The translations under genes and the position numbers were made by a program. Below the pieces are notes generated by a model, which saw nothing but the letters and a program-made list of their open reading frames with translations, did no database searches and was not told the DNA's origin. From Micromonospora tarapacensis (GTDB lineage Bacteria > Actinomycetota > Actinomycetes > Mycobacteriales > Micromonosporaceae), in contig NZ_JAHCDI010000004.1 in the NCBI RefSeq assembly GCF_019697375.1, forward strand, positions 3,149,324 through 3,213,323: DNA of 64,000 nt, given 5' to 3'. Within the stretch, counting starts at the first letter, position 1, and every line of letters starts with the position of its first letter. Below, piece after piece: positions 1 to 9,261 of the stretch.

Positions 1-3
1 GGG

Positions 4-999
4 ATGAGCCTGGAACAGGACGCCGGGTTCTACGCGGCCAACTTCGCCCTGTTCGCACTCCCCTGGCTGGCGGCCTTCCTGGCCTGGCGTCGTCGGGCCC
101 GGCCGGCGCTGATCGGCGTGCTGCTGGCGCTCTTCGCGCTCGGCGCGGTGGCCGCCAACGCCTATCCACTCGCGGACGACTCCCAGTCGCTGGTGCTGAC
201 CAGCATCCATCTCCCCATCGCCCTGTGGTTCGTGGTCGGTCTGGCCTACGTCGCCGGCGACCTGCGCTCCTCCCGCAGACGGATGGACTTCATCCGCTTC
301 ACCGGCGAGTGTTTCGTGTATTTCGTCCTCATCGCCCTCGGTGGCGGTGTGCTGATGGCGTTCATGTTCGGCACCTTCGAGGCCATCGGGATCGAGCCGG
401 AGGGCTTCATCTCGCAGTGGCTCGTCCCGTCCGGCGTGGTGGCCGCGGTGGTGGTGGCCGGCTGGCTCGTGGAGGCCAAGCAGAGCGTGGTGGAGAACAT
501 CGCCCCGGTGCTCACACGGCTGTTCACCCCGCTGTTCACCGCCGTGCTGCTGGCCTTCCTCGTCGCCCTCGGCTGGACCAGCGCCGGCATCGACGTCGAG
601 CGGGAGGCGCTGATCCTCTTCGACCTGCTGCTGGTGGTGGTGCTGGGGCTGCTGCTCTACTCGATCTCGGCCCGCGATCCGCTGGCTCCACCCGGCCTGT
701 TCGACAAGTTGCAGCTCGCCCTCGTGCTCAGCGCGCTCGTCATCGACGTGCTGGTGCTGGGCGAGATCACCCAGCGCATCACCGAGTACGGCACCACCCC
801 GAACAAGGCGGCGGCGCTCGGGGAGAACGTGATCCTGCTGGCCAACCTCGCCTGGTCGGCGTGGCTGATGCTGGGCTTCGCCCGTCGCCGTACGCCGTTC
901 GCCGCCCTCGAACGCTGGCAGACCGGTTACCTGCCGGTGTACGCCGGCTGGGCCTGGATCGTCGTCCTGGTCCTTCCCCCGCTGTTCGACTACCTCTGA
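4..999 (+). CDS. Multi-pass membrane protein, DUF4153-like
   Basis: A 331-residue reading frame that is mostly hydrophobic, with about nine or ten predicted membrane segments. The motif EYGTTPNK near residue 265, followed by a hydrophobic helix, resembles the C-terminal half of DUF4153 family membrane proteins, whose function is unknown. The ATG lies four bases from the window edge and no ribosome binding site can be judged, so the true start may lie upstream and the protein may be longer. It converges on the diguanylate cyclase gene, with stop codons about 35 bp apart. Family assignment is by motif memory only; the membrane nature is secure. Confidence 0.6.
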   Translation: MSLEQDAGFYAANFALFALPWLAAFLAWRRRARPALIGVLLALFALGAVAANAYPLADDSQSLVLTSIHLPIALWFVVGLAYVAGDLRSSRRRMDFIRFTGECFVYFVLIALGGGVLMAFMFGTFEAIGIEPEGFISQWLVPSGVVAAVVVAGWLVEAKQSVVENIAPVLTRLFTPLFTAVLLAFLVALGWTSAGIDVEREALILFDLLLVVVLGLLLYSISARDPLAPPGLFDKLQLALVLSALVIDVLVLGEITQRITEYGTTPNKAAALGENVILLANLAWSAWLMLGFARRRTPFAALERWQTGYLPVYAGWAWIVVLVLPPLFDYL

Positions 1000-1033
1000 C
1001 CCGGACCGGCTCGGTGTCCACCCCGTTCGCCGG

Positions 1034-2623
1034 TCAAGGCGCCGGGTGACGACAGCTCGCCCGGTTCCCGCCCGCCCGCTTCGCCGCATACATGGCACGG
1101 TCGGCCTGCGTAAGGGTCTCGCCGAGTCGGCAGGCCGGACCGCTGGCCACCCCGACGCTGACCTTCGCCCGCCAGGCCGTCATCCCGGCCACCGCGGCCA
1201 CGGTCCGCCGGGCGATCTGCTCGGCGGCGCCGGAATCGGCGCCCGGCAGGATGGCGACGAACTCGTCCCCGCCCAACCGGGCCACGAAGTCGCCCCTGCG
1301 GACGCTGGCCGTGAGCACCTGCGCGACGGCCCGCAGCACGTCGTCGCCGGTGGCGTGCCCCAGCGAGTCGTTGATGTGCTTGAACCGGTCCAGGTCGACG
1401 ACCAGCACCGCCACCGGCTCGTCGGTGGCGGCGGGGGTGGCCAGGTTCTGCAGGAAGTTGTCGAGACCGCGCCGGTTCGCCACCCCGGTGAGCGCGTCGA
1501 GTTGCGCCGCGCGCTCGGCCTGCTCGTGCTGCCACCGCAGGACGTCGTACGACTGCATGCTCACCGCCGCGTGCAGCCACCGGTGCCGTTGCCGCCACAG
1601 CAGTTCGGCCAGCGCGTCGCCGTAGGTGAGACCCGGCACGGCGTCGCGCGACCCGTTCCTGGACAGCAGCACCGCGTGCGTGCGGTGCAGCGCCGCACAG
1701 ATCAGCCAGTCGCTGTCGGGCGACAGGGCGGCGATCGCCTCCTCGATGACGCGCAGCGCCTCGTCCGGCCGCCCCGAGCGGCTGAGCGCGACCGCGTGGA
1801 AGGGCTGGCACAGCAGCATTTCCTGCTGCCGCGGATCCACCCCGTGGGCCCGTAGCCGGGCAATGTACCGCGGAATGTCCGCCGCCGCCCCGGCCGGGTC
1901 CTGCCGGTCGGCGCGCGCGCACGCCGCGTACAGCAACGCCGACAGTCGCCACACCTGCGCCTTGGGCCCGGAGGCCTCCGTCGCCGCGCGCACCGCGTAC
2001 TCCTCGGCCGCGGTGGTGTGCTTCTCCGCCTCGGCGACCTGACCGACCTGGTACAGCTCCAGCGTCCACATCAGGTTGAGCTCGGCCAGGTTGCACAGCC
2101 ACATCGCCCGGTTGCCGTTGTCCGGGTACGACGCCCGGCAGGTCGCCTCGTACGCCGCCTGGAACTGGGGCGCGGCCAACTCGTAGAGGCGTAGTTGGGC
2201 GTACCCGATCGCGATCCCGGTATGGGCGTTACCCGCGATCACCGGGTCGGGTTCGGCCGGCAGCAGGGCGCTCTCGGCGCTGACGAGATCCCGCAGCACC
2301 GCCGCGACGTCGTAGTCGGCGATGTCCTGGTCGCCGAGGCGCAGTCGTCTGGTGGCCCGCAGCGACAGCGCGCAGGAGCGCCACCCGGCACCGCCCTCGC
2401 GTTCCGCGGCGGCCAGCATCAGGTCGGCGGCGACGATCGCGGCGCGCAGGTCACCCAGCCGGGTCAACGCCACGACGCGGGCGAAATGCATCGCGGCCGG
2501 CCCGTCGCGGATCTCTCCGGTGGGTTCGCGCAGCGCCGACTCGGCGGCTGCCAACACCTGGGCCGCGCCGCCGGCCTGGGCCTCCTCGAGCAGGTGCAGG
2601 GCTCGGAGGGTCACATCGTCCAC
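1034..2623 (-). CDS. TPR-like/GGDEF diguanylate cyclase
   Basis: 529 residues. The N-terminal ~350 residues are Ala/Leu-rich helical repeats of TPR type. The C-terminal ~165 residues are a GGDEF domain that would make cyclic di-GMP from two GTP. It begins DALTGVANRR, has the metal-binding DLDRFKHIND segment and an intact active site LGGDEFV. An RRGD five residues before GGDEF fits the RxxD inhibitory I-site, so product inhibition is likely. No membrane segment is seen, so it is probably cytosolic. The GTG at 2621-2623 is chosen because GGAGGAG lies 6 nt upstream; a longer in-frame ATG at 2785 has a low-quality N-terminus. Starts 158 bp downstream of the protease gene on the same strand. Confidence 0.85.
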   Translation of the reverse strand: MDDVTLRALHLLEEAQAGGAAQVLAAAESALREPTGEIRDGPAAMHFARVVALTRLGDLRAAIVAADLMLAAAEREGGAGWRSCALSLRATRRLRLGDQDIADYDVAAVLRDLVSAESALLPAEPDPVIAGNAHTGIAIGYAQLRLYELAAPQFQAAYEATCRASYPDNGNRAMWLCNLAELNLMWTLELYQVGQVAEAEKHTTAAEEYAVRAATEASGPKAQVWRLSALLYAACARADRQDPAGAAADIPRYIARLRAHGVDPRQQEMLLCQPFHAVALSRSGRPDEALRVIEEAIAALSPDSDWLICAALHRTHAVLLSRNGSRDAVPGLTYGDALAELLWRQRHRWLHAAVSMQSYDVLRWQHEQAERAAQLDALTGVANRRGLDNFLQNLATPAATDEPVAVLVVDLDRFKHINDSLGHATGDDVLRAVAQVLTASVRRGDFVARLGGDEFVAILPGADSGAAEQIARRTVAAVAGMTAWRAKVSVGVASGPACRLGETLTQADRAMYAAKRAGGNRASCRHPAP

Positions 2624-2781
2624 GCGGTCTCCTCCGCACCGCCCAGGGAAGAACAGCCCGATGTCACGGTAACGCCCCACTTCGCCGAGTCGCTGTCGCC
2701 GGCACCGATTCCGTGCTCCGCGCCATCGGCATCGTAGACGTCGGACAGCTTTGTCAGCCGCCGGCCGGAGCTGTCCGGTAT

Positions 2782-4158
2782 TCACCGAAGGGCGGCGCCG
2801 GCCAATGCCGGGCGCAGCGAGAAGGTCTTGCTGCTGAGCCAGGTGTTCTCGTACAACGTCACCCGCGAGCCGACCCAGCGTTCACGGGGTGGCAGCCCGC
2901 CGTACTCGCCGCGCGGCTCCTCACGGTAGCCGTCGTCGAACTTGCCGAACGCGTGATGCGCCGACAACCAGCCCCTGCGCGCCGGCACCCGGAGCAGCGT
3001 CGGCAGGTCCGGATCGGCGGCCTCCTGCCCATGATGCAGGCGGTGCCACTGCAACGTCAGGTATGCCCCGACGCTCGGGCTCAGCCGGCGGGCCAGTTCC
3101 GCGGGATCCGTGTGGTGTGCGTCGAAGCCGGGCATCGTCACGGCCTCGGCCAGGGCCCGGCCGAGCCTGGCGCTGCCGAACGTCAGACCCGGGTACGGCG
3201 GTTGCCCGCCGCCCCCGACCACCCACAGCTGCCACGGGGCGGCGACTGTCTCGCGCTCCACGCGCAGTGCCGCGCGGTGGCGCTGGTGGGGGTTGAGTCC
3301 CTTGAAGTCGCGCAGCACCGGCGAGGCGTAGGCGCCGAACAGTTTCCACCAGGTGGCCATCTCCAGCTGCGGCACCAGCAGGATGAGCGGCTGCCAGGCG
3401 TACTGCCACATGAACTCCACCGTGGCCCGCAGGCGAGGCACCGCCGCGTCCACCGCCGCCCGGTCGGGCAGCGGCGGCAGCACGGCGGGCAGCTTGCGGT
3501 GCATCGATTCGGCGGCGGCGAGCACGTCGTACGCGCCGGGCGGCTCCTCCTCCACCCGGAACACGCCGGGCGCGATGTCGAGCCCGAACCGCTCGGCGAC
3601 GACCGTCATCGGCACCGCGTACAGCACGTTCGCGGCCAGCGGCCGGGCGTCGCCGGCCGCGGTGGCCCGTTCGGGTTGTTGTTCGATCAGAATCCCCGCG
3701 ACCCGGCCGCCGCGATCCGGCAGCGTCACACCACTGCCGGAGTACGCCTGGTAGTCCTTGACCTCCTCCTGCACCCGCAACTGCATCGCCTGCACCTCGT
3801 GGCCGAGGCTGTTGCGGTAGCCGCGACTGGTCACCGTCACGGTTCCGCTGAGATGCGGATCGTCGAGCGCCACCGGCACCGGCACCCGCCACCGCTCCCC
3901 CGCCGAGGCCCGAGCGACCCCGGTCACGTAGGGGACGTCCGCCGCCAGCGTCAGCACCGCGACGTCGAGTTCCTCGTCGCGCCGCACCTGCGTCACGTCC
4001 ACCGAGAACCCGCCGTCCAACGTCCCGAAGCTCACCTCGCCGGTGAAGCCCGCGGGAATGACGTGGGCCGCCGTGACCGCCAGCCGCCGGCTCACCGCCA
4101 CCGCGCCGCCGTTGTCCAGCCGGCGGTTCCGGTCGTCGAGGAGAACCCGGCCCAGCAT
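2782..4158 (-). CDS. Trypsin-like serine protease with unassigned C-terminal half
   Basis: 458 residues. The first ~190 residues are a chymotrypsin-fold protease: VTAAHV (catalytic His, ~residue 31), ELDVAVLTL (catalytic Asp) and YSGSGVTL (catalytic Ser). No signal peptide is seen, so it is predicted to be intracellular. The C-terminal ~240 residues are Trp- and Pro-rich and match nothing I recognise; they could be the effector or partner-binding part. The ATG overlaps the stop of the upstream Trypco1-like gene by one base (TGATG), so the two are translationally coupled. Such intracellular proteases paired with Trypco domains are known from actinobacterial NTP-dependent conflict systems, so a role in proteolytic activation of a partner is an inference. 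Confidence 0.75.
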   Translation of the reverse strand: MLGRVLLDDRNRRLDNGGAVAVSRRLAVTAAHVIPAGFTGEVSFGTLDGGFSVDVTQVRRDEELDVAVLTLAADVPYVTGVARASAGERWRVPVPVALDDPHLSGTVTVTSRGYRNSLGHEVQAMQLRVQEEVKDYQAYSGSGVTLPDRGGRVAGILIEQQPERATAAGDARPLAANVLYAVPMTVVAERFGLDIAPGVFRVEEEPPGAYDVLAAAESMHRKLPAVLPPLPDRAAVDAAVPRLRATVEFMWQYAWQPLILLVPQLEMATWWKLFGAYASPVLRDFKGLNPHQRHRAALRVERETVAAPWQLWVVGGGGQPPYPGLTFGSARLGRALAEAVTMPGFDAHHTDPAELARRLSPSVGAYLTLQWHRLHHGQEAADPDLPTLLRVPARRGWLSAHHAFGKFDDGYREEPRGEYGGLPPRERWVGSRVTLYENTWLSSKTFSLRPALAGAALR

Positions 4159-4490
4159 CAGCCGCCGGCCGAGTTCTCAACCGGCTCGACGCGCCGGAAC
4201 ACCACCGAAACCTCCAGAGTCGCCGCCGCGCTCGCCTTCGACAGCAGCACACCCGCCTCCGCCTCCAGGGTCAGCGCGAAGCTGACGCTCACCTCGTCGG
4301 CGGCCCAGCGCGAGTCGCGGGGTAGGCCACGGATGCCTTCCAGGACCGTGCCGACGCCCGCCTGGATCCCTTTACGAATGTCGTCGGCACGGTCGGCGAG
4401 CCGCTCCGGCAGCCGTGCTCCGGAGATCCGCCTACCACTGTCGAGGTCGTACACGAGGACCATCACGTCCGTGTCTTGCGCGCCTGCCAT
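4158..4490 (-). CDS. Trypco1-like (CU044_2847-type) protein
   Basis: 110 residues. The C-terminal half has the pattern W-A-A-D-E-V-S-V-S-F-A-L-T-L-E-A-E-A-G followed by a beta strand ending VVFRR. This matches what I recall of the trypsin-co-occurring domain 1 family: 'evevsFgltlsaeagavia' then a strand. It is directly upstream of and coupled to a trypsin-like protease gene, which is the context that defines the family. The family is thought to act as an adaptor or sensor for the protease in conflict systems. The start ATG at 4488-4490 faces the divergent gene at 4601 across a ~110-bp shared promoter region. Confidence 0.65.
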   Translation of the reverse strand: MAGAQDTDVMVLVYDLDSGRRISGARLPERLADRADDIRKGIQAGVGTVLEGIRGLPRDSRWAADEVSVSFALTLEAEAGVLLSKASAAATLEVSVVFRRVEPVENSAGG

Positions 4491-4600
4491 CCCCCGAGCG
4501 TAGTAACGCGCGAAAGCCTCTCCGATTTCTGTCGGCTACCCAACTCCCGCCGACGGCGCTCCACCTCGGCCGTGCTGACGTCGCCTCATACAGTGTGGCG

Positions 4601-5866
4601 GTGGAGCCCGTCAGCAAGCGGAGGTTCGTCGACGAGGTGGTGGCCGCCACCCGGGAGCGGGGCGCCACCACTCATCTCTACCTGATGCTCCGCGAGGGCG
4701 GCGGCGTCGGTGTGCAGTGGGAACAGCCCGGCGTCGACCAGTTGCGCGAGTACCGCCTCGCCGAGCCGGACGGGTCCGGCTGCCCGCACTGCGCGATCCT
4801 CGACGCGGTGCTGGCGCTGTCTCCGGTGCTGCCGCTCGACACGTTGCGCACGGCGCGTTCGCGGGTGCAGTACGAGACGATCCTGCGCGCCGGCATGCTG
4901 CCGTCGCCGGCCTTCGCCCGGCAGGCCGCGAGCCGGGACGTCACCTGGCTGGCCGACTGCCACGGGGCGCCCGGCAACCCGCACACCGAGGCGGACTGCG
5001 CCGAACACGCCGCGCTCGGCCCCCCGGTGGCCACCGATCCACTCGACGTCGGCCCCACCGCCGTGCTGCCCCGGGCGCTGCTGGAGATCGCCGACGCGAC
5101 CGACGTCCGGGAGCGGCTGCGGCTCGCCCGCGACTGGCGCGAGACCGCCGCCGAGGTTGCCCGACGCAGCCGGACGGCGGAGACGACCTGGGGTTTCCTG
5201 CGCAACTCGGGCAGGCTGGGGGTGCCCGCACCCGGCGTGCCGGGCATGGTCTACGCGCTCGAACCCGGCGCGGCGGCCGATGACCGTCGCATTGCCGAGC
5301 TGTCCGCGGCGGCGGTGCGGTCGCTGTCCGGCCAGCAGTCCCCGACGTACGACGCGGAGCGGGTCTGCCTCGTCCCCGACCCGGTCCCGGGCGGCGTGCG
5401 GATGCCCTCCTACGCCGGTGCGGTCGAGGTGGCCGCCGGCCGGCCGGTACGCACCCTCCGGCTGCCGTCGAGCCGCCGGCCGCTGAGCCGGCTGGGCCGC
5501 GGGGTCCTGCTGCTGTTCGAGGCGCGGTACGCGATGCTGGTGCGCCACGTCCAGCGGCCCCGGGACTGGGAGTCGGAGGCGGCGCTGCACATGTTCGAGT
5601 TCGGCATGCTGGAGGAGCTCGGCGGCGACGGATACGTCTCGGCCGTCGCCGCCCACCTCGCCGCCCTGCGCAAGGAGGGTGACCTGCTCGCTCGACCGGA
5701 CAAGATCCTCGGCCGTCGCCAACGCAAGGCCCTCGCCGGAGTGTTCGGCAAGATCGACGACGAGGAACTCCACCTGTGGGGGTCGGTCGCCTACCGCAAC
5801 GCGATCATGCTGGGTCTCGGCGGTCAGGCCGCCTTCGCCGAGCACCTTCGGCGGCAGGCGTCCTGA
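4601..5866 (+). CDS. Hypothetical protein divergent from protease/Trypco1 pair
   Basis: 421 residues if started at GTG 4601; GTG 4595 and an upstream ATG at 4415 are alternatives, but the upstream extension looks non-coding and overlaps the Trypco1 gene. I do not recognise the family. It is soluble and Arg/Ala-rich, with a CPHC motif near residue 67 that could bind a metal, and a helical C-terminus of about 130 residues. It shares a short intergenic region with the trypsin/Trypco1 operon, so co-regulation or a shared conflict function is possible but unproven. Codon use is like its neighbours. Confidence 0.6.
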   Translation: MEPVSKRRFVDEVVAATRERGATTHLYLMLREGGGVGVQWEQPGVDQLREYRLAEPDGSGCPHCAILDAVLALSPVLPLDTLRTARSRVQYETILRAGMLPSPAFARQAASRDVTWLADCHGAPGNPHTEADCAEHAALGPPVATDPLDVGPTAVLPRALLEIADATDVRERLRLARDWRETAAEVARRSRTAETTWGFLRNSGRLGVPAPGVPGMVYALEPGAAADDRRIAELSAAAVRSLSGQQSPTYDAERVCLVPDPVPGGVRMPSYAGAVEVAAGRPVRTLRLPSSRRPLSRLGRGVLLLFEARYAMLVRHVQRPRDWESEAALHMFEFGMLEELGGDGYVSAVAAHLAALRKEGDLLARPDKILGRRQRKALAGVFGKIDDEELHLWGSVAYRNAIMLGLGGQAAFAEHLRRQAS

Positions 5867-5979
5867 TCCGGCACCGGTGGCTTCCTGATCCGGCAGCGGT
5901 GGCTCATGGTCGCGGCGACCCGCTCGCCGGCCGCCGGGTCGGGTGGTGCGCCGCAGCGCGGCGTGGCACCATCGCCCGG

Positions 5980-6450
5980 GTGACCGGCAAACCCGCTCCG
6001 GAGCAGCGCCTGCGCGATCTGGCGCTGCTGCGTTGTGTCCGCGACCGGATGGACCGGGAGTACGCGCAGCCGCTGGACGTCGAGGCGCTCGCCCGCGGGG
6101 TGAACCTGTCGGCCGGGCACCTGAGCCGTCAGTTCCGGCTCGCGTACGGCGAATCGCCGTACGCCTACCTGATGACGCGGCGCATCGAGCGGGCGATGGC
6201 GCTGCTGCGCCGCGGCGACCTCAGCGTCACCGAGGTCTGTTTCGCGGTCGGCTGCACGTCGCTGGGCACCTTCAGCACCCGCTTCACCGAGTTGGTCGGC
6301 GTGCCGCCCAGCACCTACCGGCAGCAGGCGACGCAGGCCACCGCAGGGATACCGTCCTGCCTGGCGAAACAGGTGACCAGACCGATCAGGAACCGGGAAG
6401 CACAGGTCACCCGGCCACACCTGGGGCGTCATCGCCCGGCGGTCGGCTGA
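5980..6450 (+). CDS. AraC-family transcriptional regulator (short)
   Basis: 156 residues. An AraC-type double helix-turn-helix domain occupies residues ~10-115: ALARGVNLSAGHLSRQF for the first HTH and VTEVCFAVGCTSLGTFSTRFTELVGVPPSTYR for the second, with the classic F-x-P-S-x-Y-R end. There is no N-terminal cupin domain, so it is a DNA-binding-only member. Such short members often precede VOC or SRPBCC genes. GTG at 5980 is chosen because the homologous region begins just after it. The stop lies 19 bp before the ArsR gene on the same strand, suggesting co-transcription. Confidence 0.8.
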   Translation: MTGKPAPEQRLRDLALLRCVRDRMDREYAQPLDVEALARGVNLSAGHLSRQFRLAYGESPYAYLMTRRIERAMALLRRGDLSVTEVCFAVGCTSLGTFSTRFTELVGVPPSTYRQQATQATAGIPSCLAKQVTRPIRNREAQVTRPHLGRHRPAVG

Positions 6451-6469
6451 GCCGGCTGGTCGCCACCGG

Positions 6470-6820
6470 ATGAGCACGACGGTCGACGATGCCCTGTGGT
6501 CGGCGATCGGCGATCCCATCCGGCGCACGATGATCGACCTTCTGCTGTCCGGTGGACCGGGCACAGCGACGTCACTGAGCGAGCGGCTGCCGGTCACCCG
6601 GCAGGCCGTCGCGAAGCACCTGGCCGTCCTCGACCGGGTCGGTCTGATCCACGCCACACCGGCGGGCCGCGAACGTCACTACCGCGTCGACGAGGCGCAG
6701 CTCGCCCGAGCTGTCGCCCAACTGTCGGCCGTCGGTGCCACCTGGGACGCCCGACTGCGCCGCATCAAGCGGATCGCCGAGGCGATCGAACGCAACCGCA
6801 ACGACAACCGAGGAGATTGA
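6470..6820 (+). CDS. ArsR-family winged-helix repressor
   Basis: 116 residues. A typical ArsR/SmtB-like winged helix: SAIGDPIRRTMIDLLL (helix 1), LPVTRQAVAKHLAVLDRVGLI (recognition helix), and the wing around GRERHYRVD. No metal-binding cysteine pair is visible, so it is of the non-metal SRPBCC-associated type. In that group an SRPBCC gene normally follows directly; here a good RBS-ATG at 6822 opens only a short ORF that runs into the convergent nitroreductase gene, suggesting the partner gene was lost. It follows the AraC gene by 19 bp. Confidence 0.85.
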   Translation: MSTTVDDALWSAIGDPIRRTMIDLLLSGGPGTATSLSERLPVTRQAVAKHLAVLDRVGLIHATPAGRERHYRVDEAQLARAVAQLSAVGATWDARLRRIKRIAEAIERNRNDNRGD

Positions 6821-6913
6821 GATGGTCGGGACGGTCGTGACCGGCGACCGGCACGACCAGCGGTTCACCCTCGAAGACAGGCCTCTTCCGCCGCGCGTGG
6901 CCCGCCATCGGGC

Positions 6914-7555
6914 TCAGGTGGTGGTGCCCCACTGCCCCCGGTGGATGACCGCGCTGGCGTCGCGACGCCGGGCACCGACGGCGGGACTCTGCGGTGGCAG
7001 GTCGTCGGCGCGGTAGCCGACACAGATCCCGCCGATCGGTGCGTACTCGTCGGGGATGCCGAACTCGGCCTTGACGGCGGCCGTGTGCGCGGGAACGTCG
7101 ACCTCGGGCTCGAAGTCCTCGCCCGCCTGCGGCGTGATGCCGAAGAAGCAGGCGTCCAGACCCTCGTCGACGGCGGTGAGCAGCATCATCAGCGCGGCCA
7201 TGCCCGTGTCGATGTACCAGTAGGGCGCCGGCCAGCGAGCCTCGGACCGGTCGGTCCAGCCCTTGTCGGCCTCCGCGTACCGGGCGAGGTAGGCAGCCTT
7301 GTGCGCGAGCGGCACGACCACGAGTGGCGCGTTCTGCATGGTGGGAGTCTGCGCGACACGGGTCGGGACGAACCGCCAGAACCTGGCACGATCCTCCGGT
7401 GCGGTCAGGGCGAGAAAGGCCCAGCCCTGGGAGAAGCCGGCCGACGGCGCTCGTAGCGCACTGGCCAGGATCTTCTCGGTGACCTCGGCACTGATCGGCC
7501 GGTCGGCGTAGTGCCGAACCATCCGACGACGGCGGCGAACCTCTGCGAACTGCAT
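6914..7555 (-). CDS. Nitroreductase-family oxidoreductase
   Basis: 213 residues, a normal length for FMN-dependent nitroreductases. The N-terminal RRRRMVRHYADRPI matches the phosphate-binding start of the family. SALRAPSAGFSQGW is the FMN-binding Pro-Ser segment, and GLDACFFGI with the IGGICVGYR strand near the end are the C-terminal FMN-fold elements. It probably reduces nitro or quinone-like compounds with NAD(P)H in the cytosol; the substrate is unknown. It is convergent with the ArsR gene and has no obvious operon partner. Confidence 0.85.
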   Translation of the reverse strand: MQFAEVRRRRRMVRHYADRPISAEVTEKILASALRAPSAGFSQGWAFLALTAPEDRARFWRFVPTRVAQTPTMQNAPLVVVPLAHKAAYLARYAEADKGWTDRSEARWPAPYWYIDTGMAALMMLLTAVDEGLDACFFGITPQAGEDFEPEVDVPAHTAAVKAEFGIPDEYAPIGGICVGYRADDLPPQSPAVGARRRDASAVIHRGQWGTTT

Positions 7556-7671
7556 GCCACGGATCCTGCCACCCGACGAGCGACGGCCACAGCGCAGGAC
7601 CTCCGGTCCGCGGCCGTCGGCAGCGGAGGTGGCCGGCTCGCCTCGGCGAACCGGCCACCCCGCCCGATCGG

Positions 7672-9261
7672 TCAGAACAGCCAGGTCGGCAGCTCCGACT
7701 CACCACGCAACGGGACCAGCGGCTGCGCGGCGGGCCCGGCATCCGGGCTCGACGCCCGGCCACGGGCGCCGGCGGACGCCGTCCCCGGCGGCGGGGCCGC
7801 GGCGCACCGCGCACCCTCCGCCGGCACGACGAGGTCGATCAGGTACGCCTCGATCGCCTCGTCTGCGCAGGCCACCCGGCCGTACACGATGTGCCCCCAA
7901 CCCTCGTAGGTCAGCAGTTCGGCATGATCGCCGAACTGCTCGGCGGCGCCGAGCGCCCAGTTGTAGCCGGTCGCCGGGTCATGCAGCGAGTTGGCGAACA
8001 GGAGCTTCGCCTCATTGGTCGGGGTGACCGGCCGCTGCGGGTTGGCCGCCGGGGTCGGCCAGCCCAGGCAGATCGCCCCGACCGTCGCCCGTGGCGGGTC
8101 CGGTAGGTCCGGCGCGACGAGTTGGGCCGCGGCGGTGATGGAACGCCACTGCCGGAAGTCCCGTGCGGCCAGGTTCCAGTCCTGGCAGAGGACCGCCTGG
8201 TACGCGAAGGGCACGACCCTCGGTTCCTCCTCGGCCGACTCGCTCGCCGCCGCCGACGCCCCCGATGGCCGTCCCGAGTCGACCCGCTCCAGCTCGGCGG
8301 CGATGTCGAGCCAGTACGGCTGGTAGTTCACGTTGCGCAGCACGAAGTTCACCAGGTCCGGCTGGGTGATCTTGTAGCTGTGGTCGTCCGGGTCCGGCAG
8401 CTCACCCCGGGCGGCGCGGTCGAGCAGCCGCTGCCAGAACTGGCGGATGTCGCGCCCGTACAGGGCGCACTGCGGCAGTCGGGCGCAGCCGGCCACGAAC
8501 TCGTCGAACGAGTCCTGCCCGGTGGCCGCCTGGGTGACGGCGAAGCCGCGGGCGTCCTGACTGTGATCCATCGTGCTGTCGGCGACGATGGCGCGTACCC
8601 GGTTCGGATACATTTCCGCGTACTGCTGGGCCATCAGCGTGCCGTACGACATACCGAAGAAATTCAGCTCGGCGTCACCGACCGCCGCCCGAATAGCGTC
8701 GATATCCCGGATCACCTGGAGCGTGTCCACATGGTCGAACACCGGCCCGGTGTTGGCGCGACAGTCGTCGGCCAGTGCCCGGCTCGCGGCAACCATCGCC
8801 GCGAATGCGCCGGACGTCTTGATCGGGCCGCCCGGCAAATCGAGAATCTTGTCCAGCGTGCACATGATCGGCGAACTGCGGGCCACCCCGCGTGGGTCGA
8901 ATCCGACGATGTCGAAATGACGACGCAGTTCGTCGCCGTAACTGGCCCACAGCACCGAGTCGACGCCGGAACCACCCGGGCCGCCCGGATTCACGATCAG
9001 CGAACCGCGGCGCACCGCCGGCTCGGTGGCCGGCCGTTTGGCCAGCGCCAACTCGATGGTCGGACCGTCCGGATCGGACCAGTCGACCGGTACCTCCAGG
9101 GTGCCGCACAGGGCGCTGGTGTCCTGCTCGCAGGGCGCCCACTGCACGTCCCCGGCCAGGGACGCGGACGCGGACGACGGGGCGAGCGGCACCAGCACCA
9201 GCACCAGCACCAGCACCACCGTGACCCCGGCGAACAATCGCCGGATCAGTTTTCTGCGCAT
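7672..9261 (-). CDS. Secreted alpha/beta-hydrolase, tripeptidyl-peptidase (SlpD/Tap)-like
   Basis: 529 residues. A signal peptide is evident: MRRKLIRRL, then a Val/Leu core encoded by an ACCAGC repeat, then an Ala-Ser-Ala region. The mature enzyme has the oxyanion segment NPGGPGGSG, DIVGFDPRG, the nucleophile elbow FFGMSYGT, and a C-terminal TAP-like domain ending in YEGWGHIVYG, which supplies the catalytic His. Streptomyces relatives cleave N-terminal tripeptides outside the cell. The ATG at 9259-9261 follows GAGAGGAAGC; the longer ORF start at 9321 is rejected because it would place the signal peptide internally. The C-terminus carries an unusual Ala/Gly/Pro-rich tail of ~40 residues. Confidence 0.88.
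   Translation of the reverse strand: MRRKLIRRLFAGVTVVLVLVLVLVPLAPSSASASLAGDVQWAPCEQDTSALCGTLEVPVDWSDPDGPTIELALAKRPATEPAVRRGSLIVNPGGPGGSGVDSVLWASYGDELRRHFDIVGFDPRGVARSSPIMCTLDKILDLPGGPIKTSGAFAAMVAASRALADDCRANTGPVFDHVDTLQVIRDIDAIRAAVGDAELNFFGMSYGTLMAQQYAEMYPNRVRAIVADSTMDHSQDARGFAVTQAATGQDSFDEFVAGCARLPQCALYGRDIRQFWQRLLDRAARGELPDPDDHSYKITQPDLVNFVLRNVNYQPYWLDIAAELERVDSGRPSGASAAASESAEEEPRVVPFAYQAVLCQDWNLAARDFRQWRSITAAAQLVAPDLPDPPRATVGAICLGWPTPAANPQRPVTPTNEAKLLFANSLHDPATGYNWALGAAEQFGDHAELLTYEGWGHIVYGRVACADEAIEAYLIDLVVPAEGARCAAAPPPGTASAGARGRASSPDAGPAAQPLVPLRGESELPTWLF

Noticed and set aside
6822..7016. Short ORF after the ArsR gene with a good RBS
   Set aside because: Only the first ~25 codons look gene-like; the rest is antisense to the nitroreductase gene. 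Possibly a lost SRPBCC partner, but not supportable.
9191..9214. (ACCAGC)4 repeat as a functional element
   Set aside because: It simply encodes the Val/Leu core of the hydrolase signal peptide.
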